Of a stretch of 64,000 bases of DNA, positions 19,458 through 32,394 are shown one piece after another; position 1 is the stretch's first letter, and every line of letters starts with the position of its first letter. Source of the DNA: Carnegiea gigantea. Lineage: Eukaryota > Streptophyta > Magnoliopsida > Caryophyllales > Cactaceae. Position numbers and translations under genes: made by a program. The stretch spans positions 1 through 64,000 of the forward strand of contig JAKOGI010002212.1 in NCBI GenBank assembly GCA_029747015.1, read 5' to 3'. The notes beneath the pieces are model-generated. The model ran no database searches and had not been told where the DNA came from. It saw only the letters and a list, made by a program, of their open reading frames with translations.

Positions 19458-21097
19458 TGATGTGAATTTTGTGTTCAGTTAAAAATCCTTTTTACTTACA
19501 AGTATATAAAGTTAATTATATACTAGCGAGCGTAGAACATTGATCCCACAAGGAACTATAGTGATTTTCAATTTAAGTTTTCCAATTATAAGAATAATTT
19601 AAGTGAGGAGTTCAATTATCAATAGGATCAAAGAAACAAAAGAAAAGCAAATAAGTCAAGAAAGTAGAGAGAAATCGAATAAGAGAAAAGTCTAGAACTT
19701 TGGATTTCACCAATGATAAAAATATTAAATTACTAACTTAAATGGTGGTTCAATTAGTCTCTTGTTCAATCTAAGTTGTGAGCATTAGGTCATAAGTTAA
19801 AAAGATAACTGTAATTATAAAATTATATTATTTATCTAATGGTTTAGCATGAATCATTCTTTTTAGACATGACCCATTTAATTTCTAGCATAAATTATTC
19901 AATTTTGTCAATATAATTTTAAACCCAATGGCATAACATTAATCAAAATAAATAAGTAACAGTATTAAGATGCATAAGTAGGTTATGATTAAGTATAAAC
20001 TCAAAATTACGAAATATAAGATACAAATATAACCCCAAAAAAATAATAAATCAATGTTAATAATCAAGGATCCATCTTAATTCTAGATAAATAGTTTAGC
20101 CAGCCATAGTAGTGAAAACACCATTTAAGTTGGTCTTATCATTCCTCAACCTTGGTATATTTCACTTTCTATATCCAAACTTGGATACTCAAATACACAA
20201 AACTATAGAATTAAATGTAAACTCTCAAATTGGACTCACGAATGAAGTGAGAAGAGAAGAGAAAAATAGCTAACAAACCTTCTCCTATTCCGAACTCCTC
20301 AATCCAAATGGTTGTTTTACAAAAACTCTTTCTAGAATGAACAAATTAAGGGGTGGAAGATGAGGGAATGGGAGAGTGCTTGGATGAGTGAATGTGTGAA
20401 AGGATCCAACCCATGGCTTCTTTTTATAGTGGAAATTCAACCCCTTCTGGTGCCCAAAAATTAATAAGAAATTAATTCCAATTAACTCTTGGTTGTATTA
20501 TTGCATGAGAAAAGATAGTCTTTAACTAAAATTAATCAAGATTCATTAAGTTTGACTAGGTTAGCTTGAGCTTCCTCGCACTTGGCAGCTACTGATGGGC
20601 TGCGACAGAATAGGGTCTCGGATGATGGGCCTTACTGAATGAGCCCACACGGAGGGGAAAGGAAGAGGGGAAGAGGCTAAGAAGAGGGCTATTGCAGACA
20701 GATTGCAGGCTATGGCGGAGAAACCGGTTCGGGTGACTGCTAAAGGGAGTGCTGGGAGGCACGACTGCACTGCAGGCTGCTTGGAATTCAAGCCCACACG
20801 CAGAGCAAAGAAAGTGGGAGGGGGCTGACTTGAGTGTTGGGACGCAAATGAGCTCATCTCGATTAGAGAAGAGAAGTAAGGCAAGCCCACACGATCCTCA
20901 GTCAGATTCTTGAGCCTTCAAGCATTGGACTGCAGTTGTGATTTATTTGAATTATTTAGTTCCATTCTCGAATTCAACACTTTTTTTCCACTTGAAAATC
21001 ATATAAAATATGCATTATTCTTCAATAAAAATATATTTGAAAGAATAAAAAGTAGGTAACATGGAAGGGAAGTTCACATATAAAATATGAGTTATCA
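19458..21097 (-). mobile_element. 3' LTR of element C
   Basis: On the - strand starts TGATAACTCATATTTTATAT (21097) and ends ...ATTCACATCA (19458), 1640 bp. A polypurine-like tract (gatatggggacg) lies just upstream at 21098-21109. It matches the D LTRs at 26801-28486 and 44472-46199. The + strand ORF-like stretch 20561-20890 inside it has no family match. Confidence 0.75.
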
Positions 21098-22840
21098 ACG
21101 TCCCCATATCAAAACTTCGCTAGTCCTCTACCAAAGAATAACAATAATTCATATATTCATTCAACTCATTAAGTGGAACAAGATCGGGGAAGAAATCAAG
21201 TATGCAACTACACCCGTCCACTCAAAATCATATAAATCAATTTACTACTAACCCACAACTTATTATCAAGCATTTCCAGCCTCAACTAAGTCAATAAGCC
21301 AAAAGTAAAGCAAATTAAGCACATAATAAAACCATGTAGCAAACCATAAATACAAAATTTCAACCCACATAACAACAATCACTAGAGTATCGTTAGAATA
21401 AAGTCCCCAATGCAAAAATCAATTTATTTGTCTTTCTTTTTTTCTTTTGATTTTTTTTTCTTTTGGTTTTTGAAATTTTTTAAAAGTTGCTTGATTCCAT
21501 GTGTTTTTTTTGAGTAGGTAAATATATGAATATAGATAACACTCAGTGAAGCACTTAGTACATATTCAGGCAGCTAGCAATATGGATAGAGATAAAACCT
21601 GGACATTGGTACTGGGAACAAAACTTAATTAATTCAATTTATTTTATTTATTCATTGAAAATCAATAGGGAACTCAAACTCATTGAATACTCATAATGAC
21701 ATTGAAAATGGGTTACATTTCAAATTCAAAAATTGGTTCCATAGTGACATTAGCACAACAAAAATTTTGGCATTCAACTAGTCAAGGCTAGAAATAAATC
21801 TCCAACGAGCATGGGTCACATGAATTAGATCCACATAATAAGACTAGAACATACATAATTAGAACACTCAAGCTCTTCCCAAAATCAAATTCACCCAAAG
21901 ATTATCAAGTTAAATTTTCCTCAAATTTTATTTATTTTATTTTTTTACCGGCCCCCCAACCTAAACCTTACATAATTACATTGTCCATAATATAGAAGAC
22001 AATAATAAAGAGAGAAATGGAGAAAAGACCAACACAACCTAATAGCATGAGGAAATCATTTCCATATAAGACCAACAATCCAATTACCTTCACAACTACC
22101 ACTAACAACAATAGCTAAAAACCAAGTGAAGCATCACACTCAAAAACACAAGCACACCAAAAAGAAAACAAAACAAAAGACAAAAACTTTCCTAAAAAGA
22201 TTGGGTTGCGTGCCAACAAGCGCTAAATTTTATGTCTTCAGTTAGACAAGGTCCCACCCACTAATTGTAGTAAACTAGGTCCACTGGATTGATGAACTCA
22301 ATCAAACCAGACTCAATGTCATTAGTCACAACAAGTTTCAAACATTGGCCATTGACCATAAGAACTCGACCATCTTGGGGATCTAAAATTTGGACTACCC
22401 CAGAAGGAAACACTTGTTAAACAACATAACGGACCATCCTATCTAAATCACCACTTGCCATGAAAAAGCTTAAGCTTAGAGTTAAAAAGTTAAACCTTCT
22501 AATTAGGTTCAAAAAAGATTTTCAAGAGATCATTTTATCATGAAAAGCTTTGGTTTTGGCTTCATAAGTCCTAGCATTCTCGTAGGCTTCATTACACAAG
22601 TCATCCAACTCATTTAATTGAAGCCTAAGGTTAGAACCCACTTGTTTTTTTGTCAAAATTAAAAAGCTTTAGTAGCCTGAAAAGCACGATGTTCTAATTT
22701 AATTTGCAAGTGGCAAGCCTTGCCAAAAAGAAGATGGTCAGAAGACAATCGAATGGGAGTCTTAAAAGTAGTATGATAGGCCCATAGAGCATATACAATC
22801 TCAAAGACCAGTCTTTCCTATCGGATCGAGCCGTTTTCTC
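21098..22840 (-). other. 3' untranslated region of element C
   Basis: AT-rich sequence between the integrase end and the 3' LTR. A motif near 22200-22250 (on the - strand, GACATAAAATTTAGCGCTTG) is typical of the end of Athila/Tat pol transcripts and also occurs in D at about 29590. No env-like ORF was found. Confidence 0.55.
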
Positions 22841-23480
22841 AAGTATAGACTTCATCTCCTGATTAGACACCTTAATTTGACCACTAGCCTAAGGGTGATA
22901 GGGGTAGCTACTTTGTGAGTCACAGAATACTTTCTAAACAAAGCCTCAAAAGATGGGTGATAAAAGCGACTACGTCCATCACTAATAAGAGCCCTAGGGG
23001 TTCCATATTGACAGAATATGTATTCTTTCACAAATTTGACCACAACTTTGTGGTCATTGGTCATACTAGCCTGCGCCTTCACCCACTTTGACATGTAATC
23101 AACAATAACCAATATGCAAACAAAGCCAAAGGATGGGGGAAATGCACCTATGAAATTAATGCCCCAAAACATCAAATATCTTAATAATTAAAATAGGGGA
23201 ATGGGGCATTATATCACGATAGGACAGGGAATCAATACGATGACAACATTCACAAGAAAGAAAGAAATGGTGAGCATCATGAAATAGAGTAAGCTAATAA
23301 AGCTTACTTTGTATGACTTTAGCAGCTGTCCCATAACCTCCAAAGTGACCACGATAAGCATAAGAATGACAAAAGGTTAGAGTGCCATGAATTTCACTCC
23401 TGTGGATACATCTTTGCACAACTTGGTTAGAATAGCCATAAGCGTAAGAGTGACAAAAGGTTAGAGTGCCATGAGTTTCA
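22810..23480 (-). pseudogene. Integrase of element C
   Basis: The core reads GFVCILVIVDYMSKWVKAQA with the first catalytic Asp, then [19 protein letters not shown] with the second Asp. A single base is missing after VATP (near 22905, one G fewer than in D), which throws the frame before the catalytic Glu. Upstream, the HHCC zinc-finger region contains an in-frame 84-bp tandem duplication (23354-23437 and 23438-23521) that D lacks. The gene is inactive. Confidence 0.75.
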
Positions 23481-23521
23481 CTCCTGTGGGCACATCTATG
23501 TACAACTTGGTCAGTACAATG
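23354..23521 (-). repeat. 84-bp duplication in the integrase zinc-finger region
   Basis: The + strand string ataagc-taaga-tgacaaa starts at 23354 and again at 23438. It spans the HSEIHGTLTFCHSYAY-type segment. Element D has a single copy at about 30711-30783. Confidence 0.7.
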
Positions 23522-23739
23522 TTTGAAAAGATAACGGTCTTCCCAATATTAATGCCTTGCTTGTGCAAAGGACCTATCTTTCTCTTATTTGGACCAGTGA
23601 GGAGGAATATTCCCAGTGGGAAAGTAGTTCACAATGTGAACAAACAAAGGAAGAGGAGCATGTGGCATAGTAAATAGTTGCTCATTAGGAAAATTATCTG
23701 AAAATCCAACTAAGTCATCAGTATACTTAGTAAATATTC

Positions 23740-24130
23740 TAGACAAGTGGTCTACAACTTAATTTTCAAAACCTTTACTATCTTTTATTTCAATATCAAA
23801 CTCTTGGAGGAACAAAGTCCATCTAATAAGTCTTGGTTTAGTGTCGTTCTTGGCCAATAAGTGTTTCAATGCAGCATGATCAATGAACATAATCATTTTT
23901 TAACATAGAAGGTTTGGATGGAATTTATCAAGTTCAAATACTACGGCTAGCAGCTCCTTTTCAGTAGTGGAATAGTTCTTTTAAGCATCAGTTAGACTTC
24001 TACTAGCATAGTATATGACATGATGTATTCTATTCACCTGTTGACCCAAAATAGCCCCAACAGCAAAATCATATATATCACATATAATGTCAGAAGGAAG
24101 AGAAAAATTAGGGGGCTATATAATAGGGCC
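23740..24130 (-). pseudogene. RNase H of element C
   Basis: On the - strand the translation shows FAVGAILGQ, HHVIYYASRSLTDA, NYSTTEKELLAVVFELDKF, FIDHAALKHLLAKNDTKPRLIRW, the usual Athila/Tat RNase H. It is interrupted by several stops (for example after LTDA and after NLLC). It is the counterpart of the D RNase H at 40193-40549. Confidence 0.7.
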
Positions 24131-24369
24131 TAACACCGATAAAGATCAAAGCTTTTCAAATGTTTTTCACACAAAACTCATCAAACACAAAAGGAGCACC
24201 TTCAGTAAGGTGATTAGTAAGTGGAAGAGCAACTTTACTAAAATCGTTAAGAAATCTCCTACATAAGCCAGCATGACTAAGGAAAGATTGGACTTAGTTC
24301 ACAAAAGAAAGCACATAAAACTTAGATCAACCTTGGCTTTATTAACCTCAATCCCTTTTTAGATAGTTT

Positions 24370-25010
24370 ATGACCCAACACAATCCCTTCTTAGACCATA
24401 AAATAACTCTTTTCCCAACTCCCAGCAAGATTCACTTCTTCACATCTTTTCAGCAGAGTAGACAGATTAGCAAGACACACATGAAAAGAAGAACCAAAAA
24501 CAGAGAAATCCTCCATAAACATCTCCATGAAATTATCAGTATAATAAAAAAATATGGCCATTATGCATCTTTGGAATGTGGAAGGTGCATTACACAACCC
24601 GAAAGGCATCCTTCAATAGGCGAATGTACCCGATGGGCATGTAAATGTGGTTTTCTCTTGGTGCTCAAGATAGACAGGTATTTGGTTACCAGAAAAGCCG
24701 TCTAGAAAATAGTAGAAGCTTTGTTTAGATAATTTGTCCAAAATTTGATCAATTAAGGGGAGATGGAAATGGTGATTTCTAGTGATAGAATTCAGCGTTC
24801 TGTAACCAATGCACGCCCTCCATCCTATAGTCTGTCTTATAAGAATTAGTTCACCTTTGTTATTCTTTACCACCGTTATGTCAGATTTTATAAGGACCAC
24901 TTGAGGTAGACTGGCCCATTGACTATCAAAAATAGGATATATAATATCTCCATCTAAAAGCTTTACTAACTCTTTCTCGACAACTTCTTTCATTGGGGGT
25001 TCAGTCTACA
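24370..25010 (-). pseudogene. Reverse transcriptase of element C
   Basis: The - strand reads MKEVVEKELVKLLDGDIIYPI, GWRACIGYRTLNSITRNHHF, PLIDQILDKL, FYYFLDGFSGNQIPV, TTFTCPSGTFAY, then across a frame break MPFGLCNAPSTFQRCIMAIF, FMEDFSVFGSSFHVCLANL, WEKSYFMV. These are the classic RT blocks of the Athila/Tat branch of Ty3/gypsy. The YxDD-type active site reads FMEDFSVFG, so the first catalytic Asp is Glu. With stops and frame breaks it cannot work. Confidence 0.8.
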
Positions 25011-25585
25011 TTGCACTTTCCTAGCAAGTTTGGCATCATCCACTAAATGAATTCTATCCTTGTAAATAGTGGGACTAATCCTTTTTAAATTAGCAACTAG
25101 CCACCCAATAGCACCCTCATGATCACAAGACACGAATCAACTCTTTCTCTTGAGCACAGGGTAAAAGAAAAGATATAAAGACAGGTAAGGTCTCTTTTGG
25201 GCCCAGAAACACACACTTAAGTGAATCCAGGAGAGGTTTTAACTCAAGTTTAGGTAGAAACATAACTAAAGGTGGCATAGGAGAACTAGACAAAGGTGGA
25301 AGGGGCTCATAGGTGGTCACCCAAGAGGAAGATTCAAGATAAGGAGTGGAATCAGGAGTTCAATTCATCTCATCTATTGTACTCCCTAAGTCAAACAATC
25401 TTAAACCCCCCACAGGAAAGAGAGTTTCCCAAGGGATCATTACTCAAAATAGTAGGTGAAGTTTCTTCAATCATTTCATCAATCACATTAACAAAGAAGC
25501 ATTCAGATTGATCTTTAAACATAGGTTGTGAAGAGGCTTTCAAAATGTTAAGGCTAACCCTCATGTTTATGACTGAGATACCATT

Positions 25586-25856
25586 AGAAGGAATATGAGG
25601 GAACAATTAACTCTATGACAACTAGGGAGCCTGTGTGCATATTTATAAAAATGCAACTATGGTTACAAAAAATATTTATGTATTTTCTCGGCAAATATCC
25701 TCAATTAGTAAGATATGCAAAGAATACCAATAGCCTTTTTTACTTTTGGAACATTTATTTTAATCTACTGAACTGTAACTAAAGAGAATGTTTAAACACC
25801 TAAACCTAAATAACCTAAAAAATGAGGAATATTTTTTGGACTTAAAACGTGACATT
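25586..25856. other. Unassigned spacer between duplicated segments
   Basis: About 270 bp of AT-rich sequence between the truncated end of C and the start of the second LTR F. No match to D or F was seen. Confidence 0.45.
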
Positions 25857-26451
25857 TGTACACCCTATCTCAACTTGGTTTTTACTTAAAATGATCATAA
25901 ATTTGTGGGTTTTAGTCCAATTTTCTTACTTTTAAAGGGAATAAGGAAATATAAGCAAATCCTAAGATTTGGCTTTTCACCATGCACTGTAGGGAACGTG
26001 TATGTACTCCTGGCACTGTAGAGAACATGCATGTGCTCCTAGCACTGCAGAGAGCATGGTTAGGCTCCTAGCTAAAGCACACCATGTTTTCAGTTCCATC
26101 TAGCAACAACACCAAGTTCCAACGGTCAACACAGCAAGATGACACAACAATGCCACCCGAACTGTAGGCGAGGTCCTAGATGCATAGTCAACCTCCTCCT
26201 GCTAGCCCACTGTAACAAATTCTAAAGAAGTGACACAGTTTGCCTTTGCCACCTTGCACAACCATGACATTCTTATGTCTATATCCCTATTTAAAAATTA
26301 AAAAAAAAATGCTCCACCCTAGCCCCCATTTGTAATCCAAGTAGGTTTTTTATTTTGTTTAGGGTTAGCTTGGGGTAGTCAGGGATAGTTTAGCGTAAGC
26401 TCTAATTAATCTAGTCACATTTAAAGTTAATCTAGTTTTAATTTCTTGCAA

Positions 26452-26493
<42 letters not shown>

Positions 26494-26800
26494 GTCTCTC
26501 TCTATCTCTCTGTCTCTCTGTCTCTCTCTCCCCCTCTGTCTTTCACATGCTTGCAATTTATGTTCTTGCTCTTGTTACCTTATTTTTGTACTCAACTCTA
26601 CTTTCATTTGCTTGATTAGTAGCTAAAGTTTGCACTTTCATCACTAATTTTGTTTTCCTTGCACTTTAAATTCTTAATCTCCCAGTTTCTTGCATTTTAA
26701 TTGATAGGATTGCTAACTCTACCTTTCATCATTGAAGAATTCGAAACTCATGTTTAAAGTGTGAGTTTTTGGCTTAATCATGAGTTATTTTAGTGAATAC
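25857..26800 (+). mobile_element. LTR F, second copy, left part (F2)
   Basis: Starts TGTACACCCTATCTC, matches F1 throughout and ends at AATAC (26796-26800), the mutated left copy of D's target duplication. The LTR resumes at 46205. A CT microsatellite lies at 26458-26540. With its right part the LTR would be about 1.4 kb. Confidence 0.7.
26458..26540 (+). repeat. CT microsatellite
   Basis: Mostly (TC)n interrupted by TG and TA, within LTR F. The F1 copy has only a short CT stretch at this place. Confidence 0.85.
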
Positions 26801-28486
26801 CAATGTGGATTTTGTGTTCAGTTTTAAAACTCCTTTTTACTTACAAGTGCGCAAGGTTAGTTATATATTAGCGATTATAGGGTGTCGAGGAACTATAGGA
26901 ATTTTCAATTCAAATTTTCCAATTGTAAAGAATAATTCAAGTGAGGAGTTCAATTATCAATAGGATCAAAGAAACAAAAGAAAGCCAAATGAGTCCAGAA
27001 AGTAGTGAGAAATCGAATAAGAGAAAAATCTAGAACTTTGGATTTCACCAATGGAAAAAATATTGAACTATTAACTCAAATAGGGGTTCAATTAGTCTCT
27101 TGTTCAACCTAAGTTACAAACATTAGGCCATAAATTAAAAAGATGATTATAATTATAAAATGTTATTATTTATCGAGTGATTTAGCATGAATCATTCTTT
27201 TTAAACATGACTTATCTAATTTCTAGCATAAGGTATTTAATTTTAACAATTATAATTTTAAACCCAATTGCATAAAATTATATTAGCTTGCAACGTCTAA
27301 TGCTCATTGAGATACCGAATTAAATTATTGTAATCAATAAGAATAAATAATAGTATTAAGATGTATAAGTAGGTTAGGATAAAGTATAAACTCAAAATTA
27401 TGCAATATAAGAAACAAATATAACCTCAAAAGAAATTAGTAAATCAATATTATTAATCAAGTATCCATCTTACTCCTAGATGAATAGTTTAGTCGGCTAT
27501 TGTTAGCGAAAACACACCATTGAAGTTAGTCTAGACATCTCGCAATATTTGTATATTTCACTTTCAATGTCCAAAGTAGGATACTTAATTACATAAAACT
27601 ATAGAATTAAGTGTAAACTCTCAAATTTGACTCTCACATGAGGTGAGAAGAGAAGAGAAAAGAAAAATAGCTGGCATAGCTTATTCTTCTAAACTCCTCA
27701 ACCCAAATGGTTGTCTTACGAGGACTCTCACTAAAAAGAAAAAATTGAGAGATGGAATGAGAGAATGGGAGAATACTCGGAGGCTTAGATGAGCAATTGA
27801 GTGAATGGATTCAACCCATGACCTCTTTTTATAGTAGAAATCCAATGCCTTTTGGTGCCCAAAAATTAACGAGAAATTAATTCTAATTAATTGTTGGCTC
27901 TTATATTGCATGAGAAAAGGCTAGTCTTTAGCTAAGAATTAATCAAGATTAATCAACTTTGACTAGGTTAGGTTGAGCTTCCTCAGACTTGGCTGCTAAT
28001 CATGGTCTGCGACAAAACGGGGTCTCAACGTTGGTAAACAATCCTACATGGAGAGGGGAGGAGGAGGGGAAGAGGCTATGAATAAGGATGCTGCAAATGG
28101 CTGCTAAAAAGACCTGGGTAAGAGAAAGAGAGTAATGGAGTGCTCGGAGGCACAATTGGGCCGCAGCCCGCTTGGACTTTAGGTCCATACAGAGAGCAAA
28201 GAAAGATGGGGGGGCTGACTTGAGTGTTAGGCTGGAGATTAGCCCATTTCAGCTGGAGAAGAGAATGAAGACAAGCCCACACGATTCTGGGCCAAATTTT
28301 TGAGCCTTCAAGCATTGGACTATAGTTGTGACTTGTTTGAATTATTCAGTCCCATTCCCATATTCAACGCTTTTTTCCACCTAAAAATCATATAAATTAC
28401 GCATTATTCTTCCGTAAAAATACAATTCAAGGACTAAAAAATTGGTAAAGTGGAGAGGAAATTCACATACAAAATATGAATTATTA
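26801..28486 (-). mobile_element. 3' LTR of element D
   Basis: 1686 bp, counterpart of 44472-46199 and 19458-21097. The outer end is mutated (CATTG instead of CATCA on the - strand), and the first bases (TAATAATTCAT) have also changed from TGATAACTCAT. Confidence 0.75.
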
Positions 28487-30180
28487 ATTCCCCAACACCA
28501 AAACTTTGCTAATCCATGGCCTAAGAATAACAATAATGCATATATTCATTCAACTCATCAAGTAGAACAAGATCAGGCAATACATCCGTCCACTATGAAT
28601 CATATAAATCAATTCACTACCAACCCACAACTCATTATCAATCATTTCCAACCTCAACTAAGTCAATAAGTCTAAATTTAAGCAAATTAGACGCACAATG
28701 AAACCATGTATCAAATCGCAAGCACAAAATTTCACTCCACATAACAAAAATCATGAGATTATCTTTAGAATCACGTCCCTGGTACCGAAATCACTTTATT
28801 TGTCTTTTTTTCCTTTTGATTTTTTTTTAATTTTGAACTTTTCCAAAAGTTACTTGATTTCATGTGTTTTCTTGAGTGGACAAAAATATGAATACAGATA
28901 ACAGTCAAAGAAGCACATGATACATATTTAGGCAGTTAACAATATGGACAGAGAGAAAAGGTGAACATTGATACCGAAATAGAACTTAATTAATTCAATT
29001 AATTTTATTTATTCATTAAAAATCAACGGGAAACTTAAACTTATTGAATACTCATAATGAAATTGAAAATGACATTACATCTCAAACTCAAAAATTTATT
29101 GCATAGTGGCATTAGTACAACAAAAATTTTGGCCTTTAGCTAGTCAAAGCCAGAAATAATCTCTAATAAGCATGGGTCACATGGATTAAATCCACATAAT
29201 AAGAGTAGAACATGCAGAATTAGGACACTTAAGCTCTTCCCAAAATTAAATTCACCTAATGATTATCAAGTTAAATTTTCCTCAAATTTTATTTTATTTT
29301 ATTTTATTTTATTTTTTCCTTCCCCCCTACACGTAAACCTTGCGTTGTCCCCAGTGTAAAAAACAGTAATAAAGAGAGAAATGGAGAAAAGAGCAATACA
29401 ACCTGACAGAATGAGGAAATCACTTCCATATAAGCCCAACAGTCCAACCCCAAAAGTACCTTCATAACCACCATTAATAACAAAAGCTAAAAACCAAGTG
29501 AAGCATCAACTAAAAGACAGAAGTGGACCAAAAAGAAAACAAAAATGAAGGACACTAACTTTCCTAAAAAGATTGAGTTGCCTCCAAATAAGCGCTAAGT
29601 TTTATGTCTTCAGTTAGACAAGGTTCCGCACACCAATCATAGTAAACTTGGTCTACTAGATTGATAGCCTCAATCAAACTAGGCTCAATGTTATTAGTCA
29701 CAATAGGCTTCAAACATTGCCATTAACTATATGAACTCCACCACCTTAGGGACCCAAAATTTAGACTGCCCTTGAGGGAAACACTTGTTAGACAACAAAA
29801 AGACCATCCCATCTGCATCTCCACTTGCTAGAAAAAACCTTAAGTTTAGAGGTTACAAGCCACACCTTCTGATTAGGTCTAAAAGATTTTTGAGAAATTA
29901 TTTTGTCATGAAAAGCTTTGATTTTAGCTTTATAAATCTTAGCATTCTCATAGGTTTCATTACACATTTCATCCAACTCATTTAATTGAAGTCTGCAGAC
30001 AGAACCCGCTTGTTTCATGTCAAAATTAGAAGCTTTCATAGCCTAAAAAGCACGGTATTGTAATCCAACTAGCAAGTGCCACAACTTACTGAAAAGAAGC
30101 TAGTAAGGAGACACTCGAATGGGAGTCATAAAAGCAGTATGATTAGGCCTACAGAGCATCAAGCAATCTTAGAGAAGTAC
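28487..30180 (-). other. 3' untranslated region of element D
   Basis: Counterpart of 21098-22840 in element C. It contains a (ATTTT)n-like run at 29281-29317 and no env-like ORF. It ends in a pyrimidine-rich segment before the integrase C-terminus. Confidence 0.6.
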
Positions 30181-30185
30181 TCGGG

Positions 30186-30783
30186 TCAAACCGTTTTCTC
30201 AAGTTTACACTTGATCTCCCGATTAGACACTTCGATTTGACCATTAGTCTGAGGGTGATAGGGGGTAGCTACTTTGTGAGTCACAGGATACTTTCTAAGC
30301 AAAGCCTCAAAAGATGGGTGATAAAAGTGACTACCTCCACCACTATTAAGAGCTCTAGGGGTTCCATATTGACAGAATATGTATTCTTTCACAAATTTGA
30401 CCATAACCTTGTGGTTATTGGTCTTAGTAGCCTGAGCCTCCACCCACTTTGACACATAATCAACAATAACGAGTATGTAAACAAAGCCAAAAGATGAGGA
30501 AAAGGGACCCATGAAATCAATACCCTAAACATAAAATATCTCACCAATTAGAATAGGGGAAATGTCATCATGTCATAAGATAGCAGGGCTCCTGTATGTT
30601 GACAACGCTCATAAGCAATACATAAATGGTAGCCATCATGAAAAAAGTAGGCCAATAAAACCTACTTTGTAGAACTTTAGCAGGTGTCCTACGACCTCCA
30701 AAGTGACCACCAGAAACATAAGAGTGACAAAAGATTAGAATACTATAAATTTCACTCTCATGGTCACATCTATGTACCACTTA
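30186..30783 (-). pseudogene. Integrase of element D, 3' portion
   Basis: The core reads [20 protein letters not shown] (first Asp present), then [12 protein letters not shown], where the second catalytic Asp of the usual S-D-G is lost. [21 protein letters not shown] follows, with the catalytic Glu kept. The zinc-finger part (HSYVSGGHFGGRRTPAKVL, FYWPT) lies at about 30600-30700 in another frame. The gene is split at 30784 by element E. Confidence 0.8.
30779..30783 (+). repeat. Target-site duplication of element E, left copy
   Basis: ACTTA here and ACTTG at 39895-39899. The element C sequence at the equivalent site reads ...caacttgg, so ACTTG is the original. Confidence 0.65.
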
Positions 30784-31743
30784 TGTAACACCCCTAGACC
30801 CCAGGGCTAGTGATGTTAACATTTTCTTAGATTCTGGGGTGAAATGGATAGAGTTTCGCCTAAAAACTGATCATTTTTCTAGCTTAAAACCTTACAATAA
30901 GTCCATGCAACGAATAGAAGTGTAAAAGGACACTGAAATAAGCTCAACGGCTACACGCTAGAGTTCGCAACTGTACGAGCCACTCGCTCGAAGTATACCA
31001 AATAATAAAGTTCAATAATAAAAAAGGAAATAAAAGATACAACTCGACAGATCACACATTCGGAGTACTCAGGTTTACATCCTAAAATGTAACTAACTTC
31101 ATCTAAAACGACAACTGGCTAATAAGATGGCTGGGTCACGTGGCCATATAGAGCGACTGTAAAACAATATGCATTACATGGCTAGCTCGGTTCAATATCG
31201 CAATAATTCAATTGATTAATTCACAAAACGAATATCTACAAGCATAGCATTCGTATGTAATCACCTAAGCAGAATTCAAGCATATTTAAACTAATGTTAG
31301 CAACAACATTAGAGCATAATCTGCTCATTCTACAATTCCCCCGAATTGACTGATTAGCAAAATTATGCGTCAATTCAATATGGACAAACCCGAAATCAGC
31401 GTTATCACCATTTTTACCATATTTCAACCTCATATCCTCCAATTACTGATAACAGTTTTAGAATTATACTTGAACTAACTATAATCGTTTTCGTTTGAAA
31501 TTACTGATTATTAGGAGGAAGAGAAAAACTCACGTCGAATCCAAGCTAGGGACCCGTTCTAACGGCTTGGTTTGGGGAAATTTGAAGCTAAACCTCAGGT
31601 CATCACACCTCCCTTTCGCGTCCACCCCGAGCCTCTTCACTAGCATCTCTCCACCACTGGACTGCCACTAACAAACGCTAGGAACCGTCGCCGGAACCAT
31701 CTTTGGATGAGTTTGTACCAGTACGGTCTCTAATGTCAAACGC

Positions 31744-31792
<49 letters not shown>

Positions 31793-32394
31793 ACTCTTAC
31801 AATCTCCTCGCCAGTGGCAAACGGATGACATTAGGCTATACCGCTTGCCGTCGCCGCTGTTCCCATCCCCTTTCTCTCTCTCTCTGTGGCTTGCGGTGGT
31901 GGGGGTCGTTGAAGACCAGGCAGTAGAACCCCCCTTTTTTGTGCTTCCCTCACGTAGAAGAAGGGCTTCGACCTCTTTTTGCTCTGTTTCTTATTTTATT
32001 CTATTTTTTTGGGTTTGTCTAATCATCTAACATTACTCAACCAAAATTTTGTACCTCTTTAGCTTAAATTCAAATGTTAATACTAACGTTCCTCGATTTA
32101 TTCATTCTCGCTAATAACGTTCAGTCCAGTATTCGTCGAAATAATTTCTAAGCTTTGTCAAGCCGATCACACTTGAGATTGTACTTGATTTAGTAATCAA
32201 TAATAATTCCTATAAACACTCATTAAGATCATCGTAAAATTTGAAAACTAATAATAATAGTAATATTCTTTTTAATAACACTATCACTTAAGCAAGCACA
32301 TCGATATTAATTGAACTTAGCTAAAAATAATAAAATACGATTTTGTAACATCAATAAATAGGCTAGATAGTTTAAATAAAATGCGGGTATTGCA
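30784..32394 (-). mobile_element. 3' LTR of element E, internally deleted
   Basis: On the - strand starts TGCAATACCCGC and ends GGGGTGTTACA, 1611 bp. It matches both ends of the 3242-bp 5' LTR but lacks about 1.63 kb of its middle (equivalent to about 37050-38695). The breakpoint is near 31185. A long TC microsatellite (31745-31788) is expanded here; the other LTR has only a short stretch. Confidence 0.8.
31745..31788 (+). repeat. TC microsatellite in element E 3' LTR
   Basis: About 22 uninterrupted TC units. The corresponding place in the other LTR (about 39262-39280) reads ttctctttctctctc. Confidence 0.85.

Larger units (their letters stand above)
19458..25585 (-). mobile_element. Element C: 5'-truncated Athila/Tat retrotransposon
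   Basis: On the - strand: linker, RT, RNase H, integrase, 3' UTR, polypurine tract and 3' LTR. The gag, protease and 5' LTR present in the related element D are absent. Similarity to D stops near 25585 (D about 41780). C inserted in LTR F at the same site as D, so it is the duplicate of D and not a separate insertion. No env-like ORF lies between integrase and LTR. Confidence 0.75.

Noticed and set aside
28487..30180. Search for an env-like gene between integrase and 3' LTR of the Athila/Tat elements
   Set aside because: No long frame, signal peptide or membrane segment in either D or C (21098-22840).
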